DNA from: CAZPDM01 sp964585305
GTDB taxonomy: Bacteria; Planctomycetota; Uabimicrobiia; Uabimicrobiales; JABWCH01
Reading direction: 5' to 3'
Assembly (NCBI GenBank): GCA_964585305.1
Contig: CAZPDM010000018.1
Coordinates: 1-59,826, forward strand
Length of the DNA stretch: 59,826 nt
The translations under genes and the position numbers were made by a program. Of this stretch, positions 51,024-59,331 are shown one piece after another. The first letter of the stretch is position 1, and every line of letters begins with the position of its first letter. The notes beneath the pieces were generated by a model. It saw nothing but the letters and a program-made list of their open reading frames with translations, made no database searches and was not told where the DNA came from.

Positions 51024-52133
51024 TTAATGAACAAACTTTTTTGCTAATTTAGCCAAAACATCAAGACCACGAGTAATAACACTATCTTCAACAGCAAAAG
51101 AAATTCTAAAATGGGTATTTCGACTACTAAATGTAGTTCCAGGTATAATCAGCAATTCTTCTTGAATTGCTGCTTCACAGAATTTTTCAGCATTTCCGCC
51201 TGGAGCTTCAGGATAGATATAGAAAGAGCCGCCAGGTTTTATAACACGAAAGCCATTCTCAAGTAAATTCTGTACAATAATATCGCGCTTTTTCTTGTAT
51301 GATTGGATATAAGGCGACATATCCACATCAAAGGCTTGTAAACAGCCATATTGAAAAGGAGTTGGAGCGCAAACATAAGAAAATTGTTGTAAAGTTTTCA
51401 TCTTCTCAATAATATCTTTAGGGCCAGCAGCATAACCCATGCGCCATCCAGGAGCACCATAAGTTTTAGAGAAACCACCTAAAAGAATTGTTTTAGGATA
51501 AAGATTTGTGATGGATTCATGAGGACAATCATACACAAAAGCATCATATATTTCATCACTGACGACTAAAAGATTATGCTTTTTAGCAATATTAGCAATT
51601 TTTTGAAGAGATTCTTTGCTAAAGACAGCTCCTGTAGGATTAGAAGGAGAATTAACAATAAGCAGTTTGGTTTTAGGAGTAATCAATTCTTCAATTTTTT
51701 CCGGTCGTATTTGAAAATCTGGATGCAAGTCATAATATTTAGGAATTGCACCAACCAAATTTGCCAAATGATTGTACATTACAAAATAAGGATCGGGTAA
51801 TAAAATTTCTTCTCCAGGATTGACTAAAACTTCCAAAAGCAACAAAAGCCCACCAGATGTCCCTGATGTAATCATCAACCCATCTGGAACAAAATTCTTT
51901 GTCTTTTTCAACTCTTCACTTAACCTTGCACGTAAAGGCTCAATACCTTGAGTTACGCTATAGCGATTGTATCCTTTTTGGATAGCTTCAATAGCTGCTT
52001 TTTTCATCACGTCGGGAACTTCAAAATCTGGCTGGCCAATTGAAAAATTGATAGGGTTTTTCATTTTTGCCGCCAGATCAAATGCTCTTCTAATTCCCGA
52101 TTCAGTTAAATTTTTTACGCGATCTGCAAACAT
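51024..52133 (-). CDS. Class I/II PLP-dependent aminotransferase
   Basis: A 369-residue fold-type I aminotransferase. It has NFSIGQPDFEVP, SGTSGGLLLLLEVL, NSPSNPTGAV, VSDEIYDAF and the PLP lysine in GGFSKTYGAPGWRMGY, with the carboxylate-binding Arg in FRISFAV. Closest to the aspartate/aromatic aminotransferase (AspB-like) group. Substrate cannot be fixed. The start at 52133 is preferred over 52193 because AAGGA lies seven bases upstream and the shorter form begins like other family members. It lies between two hairpins and is likely transcribed alone. Confidence 0.92.
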   Translation of the reverse strand: MFADRVKNLTESGIRRAFDLAAKMKNPINFSIGQPDFEVPDVMKKAAIEAIQKGYNRYSVTQGIEPLRARLSEELKKTKNFVPDGLMITSGTSGGLLLLLEVLVNPGEEILLPDPYFVMYNHLANLVGAIPKYYDLHPDFQIRPEKIEELITPKTKLLIVNSPSNPTGAVFSKESLQKIANIAKKHNLLVVSDEIYDAFVYDCPHESITNLYPKTILLGGFSKTYGAPGWRMGYAAGPKDIIEKMKTLQQFSYVCAPTPFQYGCLQAFDVDMSPYIQSYKKKRDIIVQNLLENGFRVIKPGGSFYIYPEAPGGNAEKFCEAAIQEELLIIPGTTFSSRNTHFRISFAVEDSVITRGLDVLAKLAKKFVH

Positions 52134-52211
52134 GATGTAATCCTTAATTTTTTTACTCAAAAATGATATTGCAGAATAACGCAAGAATCCCACCCACTTA
52201 AAGATAAAATA

Positions 52212-52247
52212 TCAAGCAAAGACCTAATGTTATAGATCTTTGCTTGA
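52212..52247 (-). terminator. Terminator after the small basic protein gene
   Basis: An 11-bp stem TCAAGCAAAGA / TCTTTGCTTGA with a 14-base loop is followed on the minus strand by TATTTTATCTTT. It lies 16 bases downstream of the small basic protein stop. Confidence 0.75.
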
Positions 52248-52262
52248 ATAAGCAGGAAGGAA

Positions 52263-52463
52263 CTATTTTTTCTCTTCTTTCTTCTCTGCGGCTGCTTTCT
52301 TTTTCATGCGGAAAGGCATCTTGGTTTTTGGCAAACCAAAAACAGAATTTTCTTGTTTCCAAGAGCCATTTTTTTGCATAAGTTCAACACGTTCATCACG
52401 TTTCATAACATTGCGAACACGATTCATACCAGCAGAGAGTTTCAAACTTTGATGAATGGACAT
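52263..52463 (-). CDS. Small basic protein (PVC-specific, TIGR04137 type)
   Basis: A 66-residue Lys/Arg-rich protein: MSIHQSLKLS start, RVRNVMKRDERVELMQKNG, then SVFGLPKTKMP and a Lys/Glu tail. This closely matches the small basic protein family described from planctomycetes, chlamydiae and verrucomicrobia (TIGR04137). High charge suggests nucleic-acid or ribosome binding, but function is not known to me. AAAGG about 11 bases upstream supports the ATG. The gene stands alone between a terminator and a promoter region, with a leader of about 170 bases. It is a useful lineage marker for the window. Confidence 0.85.
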   Translation of the reverse strand: MSIHQSLKLSAGMNRVRNVMKRDERVELMQKNGSWKQENSVFGLPKTKMPFRMKKKAAAEKKEEKK

Positions 52464-52791
52464 TGTCTTAAAGACCTTTCTACCAATTTAAATAAAAAAA
52501 TATGAAATTTTCCCTTAAAAGGAATTTTACATATTTTATGTTAACTATTATCCCAGAGCAAAATTTCTATAAATTAAATAATAACAAGATATTATATAAT
52601 TATATTTCTCTAGGTTTATCTACAAAAACAAGATATATTTATAGCATAACAGATTTTATAACATAAGTCAATTGAAAATTTATGAAAAATTTAGAATCAT
52701 AAGATATTTTTTATTTTCTAGGAACTTTTTTTTACAATTAACTACTAATCCTATAAAATCCAAATGATAACTTCTTTCAAAGGAGAATACA
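52464..52791. promoter_or_regulatory. Divergent AT-rich promoter region
   Basis: For the minus-strand small basic protein, TTGACT (52671-52666) and TATGCT (52648-52643) are separated by 17 bases, predicting a leader of about 170 bases. For the plus-strand VIT gene, TATAAA near 52754 is a possible -10 without a clear -35, and AAAGGAG precedes its ATG. No RNA gene or extra short gene is visible. Confidence 0.5.
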
Positions 52792-55050
52792 ATGCGTAAC
52801 TTATTTCTATTTTTCCTTATTTTTTTTATTCTACTAAGTATGCCTATTTGGTCATGTAGAATAATACCAACTCCTCCTATTGTTATTGTTCCAGAACCAC
52901 AACCACGATTAGAAGCTATTCAAGTTCGCAAACATAACGTTGAAATTACTATACAAGATGGTGTAGCAACAACTATTTTGGAAAGCGTTTTCTATAACCC
53001 CAACCCACGCCAACTTGAAGGAACATATTTATTTCCATTGCCAGCAGGAGCCTCGGTTTCCCAATTCTCAATGTGGATCGATGGCAAAGAAATGCAAGGC
53101 GAACTCTTAGATGCAACAAAAGCTCGCGATTTATATATTAGTATTGTACGACGTATGATTGACCCAGGCCTCTTAGAATTCGTAGGCAGAGATACTTTTC
53201 AAATGAGAATTTTCCCTATCCCTGCTCAAGGAGAAAAGCGCGTAAAACTCTCTTATCAACAATTACTGAAAGAAGAAGATGGCCTATCTACTTACGTTTA
53301 TCCTTTAACAACTGTAGGCAATGGAAGAGAAGATGTTTTGGGGGAAGTATCGATTAAAGTTGATATTCAATCCCAAATTCCATTAAAATCGATTTTTTCA
53401 TCTAGCCATGAAATTAAAGTAAATAAAGAAGAAAATAAAGCCCGTATTACTTTTGAAGCAACTCGACTTAATCCTAACAAAGATTTTACTCTATATATTT
53501 CTCGCTCTGAACAAAAAATTGGCTTAACTTTAGTTCCCTATCACAAAGGAAATGATGCAGGTTATTTTTTACTAAGTTTGGCTCCTAAAGTAAATATGGA
53601 ACTCAACGATCAATATTCAAAAGATGTAGTCTTTGTATTTGATACGTCAGGTTCTATGATCAGCAAAAATAAAATTGAACAAGCCAAAGAAGCACTAAAA
53701 TATTGCCTTAGCAGCTTACGTCCTAATGACAAATTTAACATTGTTACTTTTGCAACCAAAGTTACACTCTATGAAAAAAATAATAATCTTTTAGATGCAA
53801 GTAAAGAAAATATTAAAGCTGCTCTTAACTTTGTAGATAATAAAGTTGTTGCAACAGGCGGAACAAATATTGATGGAGCATTGGCAACTGCATTAAAATT
53901 AGCACCACAAAATAGCAAACGCCCATTTATGATATTCTTCTTAACTGATGGTGAACCAACCATTGGCCCATCTGATCCGAATGAAATCATCAATAATGTA
54001 AAAAAAGCAAACATCGGGAACTTACGATTATTCAGTTTTGGTGTAGGAGCTAAACTGAATACAAAATTACTTGATATGCTCAGTGAACAAAATCGCGGAG
54101 ATCGTGAATATGTAGATATAGAAGAAAATATCGAAGTTAAAGTATCTCGCTTATTTGATAAAGTGTCTTCTCCTGTTCTCAATGACATACAAATTGAATT
54201 TCCTAAATTAGAGAAAATTAAGATTACTGAAATTTATCCTAAAAATTTTGGCGATCTTTTCAAAGGCGGCCAATTAACTGTTGTAGGTCGTTATACTGGA
54301 AGCGGAGACCAAGCAATTCGCATTTCTGGTTTAGTAGGTGAAGAAAAACAAGAATTTGATTATGAAGTAACTTTCCCAGAAAATAATACAGAAAATAACC
54401 AAATTCCTCGTTTATGGGCAGTTCGCAAAGTAGGTTTTTTACTTGATCAAATTCGTCTTGAAGGTGAAAGCTCTGGATTACGTGATGAAGTTGTGAAATT
54501 AGCAGAAGAGTTTGGAATCGTTACACCTTATACATCTTATCTTGTTCTTGAAGACGATCCTCGCATTACTGGTGGAGCACAACGGGCTATAGAAGATGCT
54601 CGCCCAAGATTCTTACAACCAAGTTCCCCCGCACCAGCAGGAAACGCCTGGAGAGAAAAAGCACAATCAGCTCCCGCAGTTTCTGAAGAAATGGAACAAG
54701 CAAAATCTGCAATGACACACAGCAGCGGAGAACATGCTGTAGAGGCATCACGCGCATTGAAAGCCATGAAAGATGCTCAAGTTGCGGATTCTATAGATAA
54801 AAAAGAATCTGAAGGAAAAGGAAAATCAGATAAAGAATGGCTAAGAAAAATCGATGAAAAAACTTTCTATCTTCGTGATGGAATTTGGTACGACAGTACC
54901 TATAATGGTAAAGATACAAAAGTAAAAATACGCTATATGAGCAATGAATACTTTGATTTAATCAAGAAAAAATCTGGCATAGGAAAATTCCTAGCCCTAG
55001 GTGAAAAAGTGATCATCGTATTTGAAAATACTGTCTATGAAATCTACTAA
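52792..55050 (+). CDS. Exported VIT - von Willebrand A domain protein
   Basis: A 752-residue protein with a signal peptide (residues 1-22, with Cys22 near the cleavage site, so a lipoprotein is possible). The VIT domain spans about 40-175 (VFYNPNPRQLEGTYLFPLP, IFPIPAQGEKRVKLSYQQ). The vWA domain (about 278-450) has an intact MIDAS site: DTSGS (284-288), a Thr in TGGTNIDGAL and FLTDGEPT. A beta-rich region, an Ala/Ser/Glu-rich linker (about 605-690) and a small C-terminal domain (FYLRDGIWYDSTYN) complete it. VIT-vWA proteins are likely metal-dependent adhesion or assembly proteins. AAAGGAG before the ATG and a terminator after make it monocistronic. Confidence 0.93.
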   Translation: MRNLFLFFLIFFILLSMPIWSCRIIPTPPIVIVPEPQPRLEAIQVRKHNVEITIQDGVATTILESVFYNPNPRQLEGTYLFPLPAGASVSQFSMWIDGKEMQGELLDATKARDLYISIVRRMIDPGLLEFVGRDTFQMRIFPIPAQGEKRVKLSYQQLLKEEDGLSTYVYPLTTVGNGREDVLGEVSIKVDIQSQIPLKSIFSSSHEIKVNKEENKARITFEATRLNPNKDFTLYISRSEQKIGLTLVPYHKGNDAGYFLLSLAPKVNMELNDQYSKDVVFVFDTSGSMISKNKIEQAKEALKYCLSSLRPNDKFNIVTFATKVTLYEKNNNLLDASKENIKAALNFVDNKVVATGGTNIDGALATALKLAPQNSKRPFMIFFLTDGEPTIGPSDPNEIINNVKKANIGNLRLFSFGVGAKLNTKLLDMLSEQNRGDREYVDIEENIEVKVSRLFDKVSSPVLNDIQIEFPKLEKIKITEIYPKNFGDLFKGGQLTVVGRYTGSGDQAIRISGLVGEEKQEFDYEVTFPENNTENNQIPRLWAVRKVGFLLDQIRLEGESSGLRDEVVKLAEEFGIVTPYTSYLVLEDDPRITGGAQRAIEDARPRFLQPSSPAPAGNAWREKAQSAPAVSEEMEQAKSAMTHSSGEHAVEASRALKAMKDAQVADSIDKKESEGKGKSDKEWLRKIDEKTFYLRDGIWYDSTYNGKDTKVKIRYMSNEYFDLIKKKSGIGKFLALGEKVIIVFENTVYEIY

Positions 55051-55063
55051 AAATTTTTAAATG

Positions 55064-55101
55064 AAAAAAAATACATGCTGTCTAAAGCATGTATTTTTTT
55101 T
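55064..55101. terminator. Bidirectional intrinsic terminator
   Basis: A 15-bp stem AAAAAAATACATGCT / AGCATGTATTTTTTT with a 6-base loop. It serves the VIT-vWA gene (plus) and the converging DUF371 operon (minus). Confidence 0.92.
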
Positions 55102-55534
55102 AGGTAGAACGATTGTCTTCAATCGTAACAGCCATTTTAGTTGTAGGATTTTTGAGTAATTCTACCATTTTTCGATCTAAACAATTTGCACCTTTATTTA
55201 AAAAATGTCCAAATGTTCGAGGAGAAGGATAAAGACTTTTGCGAAAAACCATTTCGTGCTCGTCATCAAATTTAGGATTTACAACTGCACGAAACGTATC
55301 TTGTAGAATTGGAGTAGATAAATTGGTGATAGAATTTTTATCATCATTGATGATTTGCACTGTAATTTTTATCTTTCCTCGAAATTTTTGAAGCTCTGTT
55401 TTATTAAAATCCGCACGAATACCAATAATACAATCTCCACGTTCTGACAGATCAGTATCTTTGGTAAATTCGAGAGTGCGAACATGTTTGGCCTTAATAT
55501 TAGAATGGCCATAGCAAAAAAAAGTATATTTCAT
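55100..55534 (-). CDS. DUF371 protein (archaeal-type)
   Basis: A 144-residue protein matching DUF371, known mostly from archaea: YGHSNIKAKHVRTLEFTKD, then LSERGDCIIGIRADFN near the N-terminus and an ending like DRKMVELLKNP..KMAVTIE. The GH(P/S)N and RGDCIxGI blocks are the family signature. Length is normal. Function is unknown; the conserved His and Cys could bind a metal or nucleotide. It starts six bases after the stop of the TIR-like/SUMF1 gene with no Shine-Dalgarno of its own, so translation is probably coupled. It is the third gene of a tight three-gene unit. Confidence 0.85.
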   Translation of the reverse strand: MKYTFFCYGHSNIKAKHVRTLEFTKDTDLSERGDCIIGIRADFNKTELQKFRGKIKITVQIINDDKNSITNLSTPILQDTFRAVVNPKFDDEHEMVFRKSLYPSPRTFGHFLNKGANCLDRKMVELLKNPTTKMAVTIEDNRST

Positions 55535-55540
55535 AATAAA

Positions 55541-57187
55541 TTAAGTAGTTGGTGTTATCTCAAGAATACGAGAGCATCTAAAACCATAAGCAACATCGCG
55601 AAGTGCAATTGGTCCCCAAAAACGATAGTATGTTTTTAAAACATCTTTGCCATAATTCCAAGAACCACCACGACAGACTTTTTGCAATTCTTGTCCTAAT
55701 TTAGGGGCGTGAAGAATATTAGGCCCGCAAGGGTTTTTCCATTCAAAACATTTTACCTGTTGCTGAGCTTCAGGATACTGTGATTGCAAATATATTTGTT
55801 GATTGGGATGAATTTGTGAACAAGATTGCTGTTCAATTTGTTGTTTGTAATAATTTTCATCATACCAGTCAAAACACCATTCCCAAACATTTCCTGCCAT
55901 ATCATAGCAACTATATGCTGATATTCCACGACTGTACTTGCTGCAATCACTAGGCTTTTCACTGCCTCCTTGAAAATTAGCGTGATGTCGTGTAGGCTTA
56001 TCATTTCCCCATGGATAAATCCTTTGATCTGTACCACGAGCTGCACATTCCCATTGTGCTTCTGTTGGCAAATGCTTATTTGCCCAGGCAGAATACGCCA
56101 TTGCTTCGTACCAGGATACTCCTACAACAGGTTGATTTGGCTTAGAATATCTATTATCATTGATATAAGCTGGAAGTTGAATATTATTTTGGGTTTTCCA
56201 AATCCAACCTTCTTGTGTCCAATATTCAGGATTATTATACCCCCCAACAGCTATAAATTTTTGAAATTGTTTATTACTTACAGGCATTATGTCAATAAGA
56301 TATGCTGACAAGGAAACTTCATGCACAGGCTTTTGATCATCATCTTCATTTCCCCCCATACAAAAGGATACAGAGGGAATAAGTACCATTGAACTTTCAT
56401 CTTCTTCGCAAATTACCTTTATAATTCTATCTTGGTTGGGTGATTTAAGTAAATTTTCTTCCGATGGATTATCCTCAGCATAATGAAAACCAGGAGGAAG
56501 AAGCGGTTTTCCTTCAGGTAAAGAAAATTCAAAATTTTTAAGTAAACTCTGTAAATATTCCGCACGATTGATAGATTGCGTTGTTGGACGAAGGGAAAAG
56601 GAAGAATAATTACTTGAATTGATTGGAGTATAATTGGAAGGGATATTCGCTAACATATTAGGATTCTGAAAATTTGTTGCGTTCATATTAGGAAAATATA
56701 CATTTGGAGTAGAGAAAGGCATTGTATTAGGAATGGGCATTTTTTCTACGGAAGACTCTGAACGAAAGTCAGGCCGTTGGATAATTGCCTGGATAGCAGT
56801 TAACATGCGATCGCCAAGATATTTTAAACCTTCATCATTTTGTTGATACAAAATTGCTGGCCGTGTTCTCCAATCAAATGGCAAACATTTATAATCTTGT
56901 GCAAGTAAAACAAGATATTTTTTATGTACGTGAGCAAAAGTAGCCTCATGCACGACATTTGGATTGGGAATATCAACAACACGATCTCCTGTAAAATCAG
57001 CAATTACAATATCTGCAGTAATAATTTCTTGCTCTATTTGTTTATAAATATCTTCTCTTGCCCAAACTTCATCTATACGAAACGCAGTGCCACCCAGTTT
57101 CTCTACTGCTTGGCGAATTGTCAAAAATATGGAATAAAATTGTTGTGCAAATGGCATAGCTACAAATGCCCGAAAAGCGATTGCCAT
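55541..57187 (-). CDS. TIR/nucleoside-deoxyribosyltransferase-like domain fused to SUMF1 (FGE-sulfatase) domain
   Basis: A 548-residue protein. Residues about 5-140 form a small Rossmann-like domain: AFVAMPFAQQFYSIFLTIRQ, ADIVIADFTGD, NPNVVHEATFAH (a conserved NPNVxxE) and VLLAQD..CLPFD. This is the pattern of TIR-like/nucleoside 2-deoxyribosyltransferase-like domains, many of which process NAD or nucleotides. A Pro/Asn/Ser-rich linker follows (about 145-215). The SUMF1 domain (about 260-546) has MGGNEDDDQKPVHEV, PVVGVSWYEAMAYSAW, LPTEAQWECAARG, CYDMAGNVWEW, CRGGSWNYG and YGFRCSR. The cysteine pair of true formylglycine-generating enzymes is missing (LKTYYRFWG instead), so it probably binds rather than oxidises. 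The start at the second ATG is preferred because AAGGAG is six bases upstream; the first ATG abuts it. Confidence 0.85.
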   Translation of the reverse strand: MAIAFRAFVAMPFAQQFYSIFLTIRQAVEKLGGTAFRIDEVWAREDIYKQIEQEIITADIVIADFTGDRVVDIPNPNVVHEATFAHVHKKYLVLLAQDYKCLPFDWRTRPAILYQQNDEGLKYLGDRMLTAIQAIIQRPDFRSESSVEKMPIPNTMPFSTPNVYFPNMNATNFQNPNMLANIPSNYTPINSSNYSSFSLRPTTQSINRAEYLQSLLKNFEFSLPEGKPLLPPGFHYAEDNPSEENLLKSPNQDRIIKVICEEDESSMVLIPSVSFCMGGNEDDDQKPVHEVSLSAYLIDIMPVSNKQFQKFIAVGGYNNPEYWTQEGWIWKTQNNIQLPAYINDNRYSKPNQPVVGVSWYEAMAYSAWANKHLPTEAQWECAARGTDQRIYPWGNDKPTRHHANFQGGSEKPSDCSKYSRGISAYSCYDMAGNVWEWCFDWYDENYYKQQIEQQSCSQIHPNQQIYLQSQYPEAQQQVKCFEWKNPCGPNILHAPKLGQELQKVCRGGSWNYGKDVLKTYYRFWGPIALRDVAYGFRCSRILEITPTT

Positions 57188-57225
57188 TGTCATCTCCTTA
57201 GAAAATGCTTGTTTTAAACGTCCTT

Positions 57226-59217
57226 TTAATCTTTCATTTTGAGAACTAAAAGAGTAACATCATCTTTTTCTTTAGAATCTTTGCTAAATTCTGCGACATT
57301 TTGTTTTATTGCCATAGCGATTTCTTGCGCTGTAGGAGCGTAACTTTTTTCAACTAACTCATATAAACGTTCATTTCCAAATTCATCACCGGCTTTATTT
57401 TTAGCTTCTGTAATTCCATCTGTATATTGAATTAAAACATCTCCAGATTGAAGAGGAATATGAATTTCTTCTACAGTCAATCCCCATGGAAGACCTAATA
57501 CAGAACCTTTAGGAGCATAGTTAATTAAAGATGGACTACGATTAGGATTATAAAGAATGAGAGGATTATGTCCTGCACGAGCAAAATGTAGTATTTTTTC
57601 CTTCGGATCAAGAATTGCATACGCAACAGTGGCAAAAGTTGTAGCATCCATATCCGGAGCAATTTCTCGGCTTGCGTTTTCCAACACTTCTGCAGCATTT
57701 TCAAAGTTTTTTGCCATCAGCTTAATAACAGACTTTACCATACCCATAACAACTGCAGCTTCTACACCATGTCCTGTTACATCCCCAATAGTAATGCCAA
57801 TACGCTCATTATCAAGCATGATATAATCGTAAAAATCTCCACCAATTTCTTCCATCGGTTCAAATATTGTTGCAAATTCTAATCCCGGATAGGCAAAATT
57901 TTTAGGAAACATTGCTCGAATGCGTTTTTGAGCAGTAGAGAGATGAATAGAGTCTAAGCAAACTTTAATTTCGTCTAAAAGCTCTTCCGCCTTTTGATAA
58001 CGTTTGTCAGGATTAGGTTCCAAACATTTCATTACAATATTGCTAACCGATTCTGGCACCAATGGATTTACTTTTCTTGGAGATTCTTTAGGCAAATATT
58101 TCAATGCTTTGGCATATTTACTAGGATCTTTAAGAGTTTCAGCATCAAAGGGAATTTTTCCACACAAACATTCATAAAAAATTATCCCCAGAGAATAAAT
58201 ATCTGTACGAAAATCTACATCGGACGCGCTTTTAGCCTGTTCGGGAGAGATATATCCCATTGTTCCCATTGCCTGGCCTTTGGCGGTAAGATTTAGTTTT
58301 TCTTCATTAGGATCTACTACTTTAGATAATGCTAATCCAACTAATTTAATATAATCATTTTTGGTTAAAATTATATTAGAAGGATTTACATCTCGATGAA
58401 TAATGCTTTGACGGTGTGCAAATCCTAAAGCACTTGCTAATTGGCTCATCAATTTACAAGCTATCTCTGGTTTGAATTTCCCTTCTTTGTTAATTACATT
58501 TCTTAAAGTATCACCTTCTATTAACTCCATAACAACATAATGTAGACGAAATTCCGGGCTATATCCAGTATCATAAATTTGGACAAGATAAGGATGATTC
58601 AATCGCCATGCCAATTTAGCCATATTAGCAAAACGTTTTATAAGAGTCGCATTATTTGTATTTTTAGATGACACTGTTTTAATCGCAACTTGGCGATTTA
58701 AAGACTTTTGGACGCCACGATAAACAATTCCCATATCTCCATAATTAAGAACATCTTGAAATAAATATCCATTGATTTCATGACCAATAGGATTGCTCAA
58801 ATCTACTACTGTCTTTTTTTCAGGAATCTTTTCTCGTTTGACATCAATAGTAATAGGCTCTTTTGCAGGACGAATACTTTTAACAATTTCCTTTCCTGTT
58901 AGTTCTTGCAAACTGATCATAAGAGTTACAGAATAAGGAAGCAAAAGCTGCTGTTCTTCTGTTAATTTTGCTGATCGTTCTACTCTTTCGCCATTTAGTA
59001 AAATGTCCTCATCCATTCTTTTTGTAAGAACAATTTCACCATTTCGATTTTCTATAAAGCAAACATCTTCTGAAGCATCATAAGCATTTGAAACTGCCTG
59101 CTCAGAAATATAGCGAAAGCATATAGCAAAACCTTCTCCTAATCGTAAATACTTAGGGTAGCGTCTTTGTTCATTCTTGGAACTATCTAATAAAGAAATA
59201 ATCATTCTAAAATTCAT
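57226..59217 (-). CDS. FHA-like / degenerate kinase / PP2C (SpoIIE) phosphatase fusion
   Basis: A 663-residue protein. The N-terminal about 110 residues look FHA-like (EDILLNGERVERSAKLTEEQ). A kinase domain spans about 145-425 with K180 (VAIK), HRDVNPSN (274-281, catalytic Asp kept, Lys replaced by Asn278) and GLA at 294-296 in place of DFG, so the metal-binding Asp is absent and this is probably a pseudokinase. SPEQ is at 324-327. A PP2C/SpoIIE phosphatase (about 445-663) has GGDFYDY (459-465), GDVTGHG (478-484) and a late KDDVTLL, so it looks active. TAGGAG before the ATG supports the start. It is the first gene of the three-gene unit, 38 bases before the TIR-like gene. Confidence 0.9.
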   Translation of the reverse strand: MNFRMIISLLDSSKNEQRRYPKYLRLGEGFAICFRYISEQAVSNAYDASEDVCFIENRNGEIVLTKRMDEDILLNGERVERSAKLTEEQQLLLPYSVTLMISLQELTGKEIVKSIRPAKEPITIDVKREKIPEKKTVVDLSNPIGHEINGYLFQDVLNYGDMGIVYRGVQKSLNRQVAIKTVSSKNTNNATLIKRFANMAKLAWRLNHPYLVQIYDTGYSPEFRLHYVVMELIEGDTLRNVINKEGKFKPEIACKLMSQLASALGFAHRQSIIHRDVNPSNIILTKNDYIKLVGLALSKVVDPNEEKLNLTAKGQAMGTMGYISPEQAKSASDVDFRTDIYSLGIIFYECLCGKIPFDAETLKDPSKYAKALKYLPKESPRKVNPLVPESVSNIVMKCLEPNPDKRYQKAEELLDEIKVCLDSIHLSTAQKRIRAMFPKNFAYPGLEFATIFEPMEEIGGDFYDYIMLDNERIGITIGDVTGHGVEAAVVMGMVKSVIKLMAKNFENAAEVLENASREIAPDMDATTFATVAYAILDPKEKILHFARAGHNPLILYNPNRSPSLINYAPKGSVLGLPWGLTVEEIHIPLQSGDVLIQYTDGITEAKNKAGDEFGNERLYELVEKSYAPTAQEIAMAIKQNVAEFSKDSKEKDDVTLLVLKMKD

Positions 59218-59304
59218 AGATAACTCCTATTTCTACAAAAAATAAAGATATGTCTAGATAGACATTATAGAAAAAATTATTATTATTTTCAACAAAAAAT
59301 TGAA

Positions 59305-59330
59305 ATATAGGGAGTTAAAACTCCCTATAT
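59305..59330 (-). terminator. Terminator of the thioredoxin-like gene
   Basis: An 11-bp stem ATATAGGGAGT / ACTCCCTATAT with loop TAAA, directly after the stop codon at 59332-59334 on the minus strand. It is followed by TTCAATTTTTTG, a fair T run. Confidence 0.8.
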
Positions 59331-59331
59331 C

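Noticed and set aside
55541..57187. Active formylglycine-generating enzyme for sulfatases
   Set aside because: The catalytic cysteine pair is not seen and no sulfatase gene is in the window.
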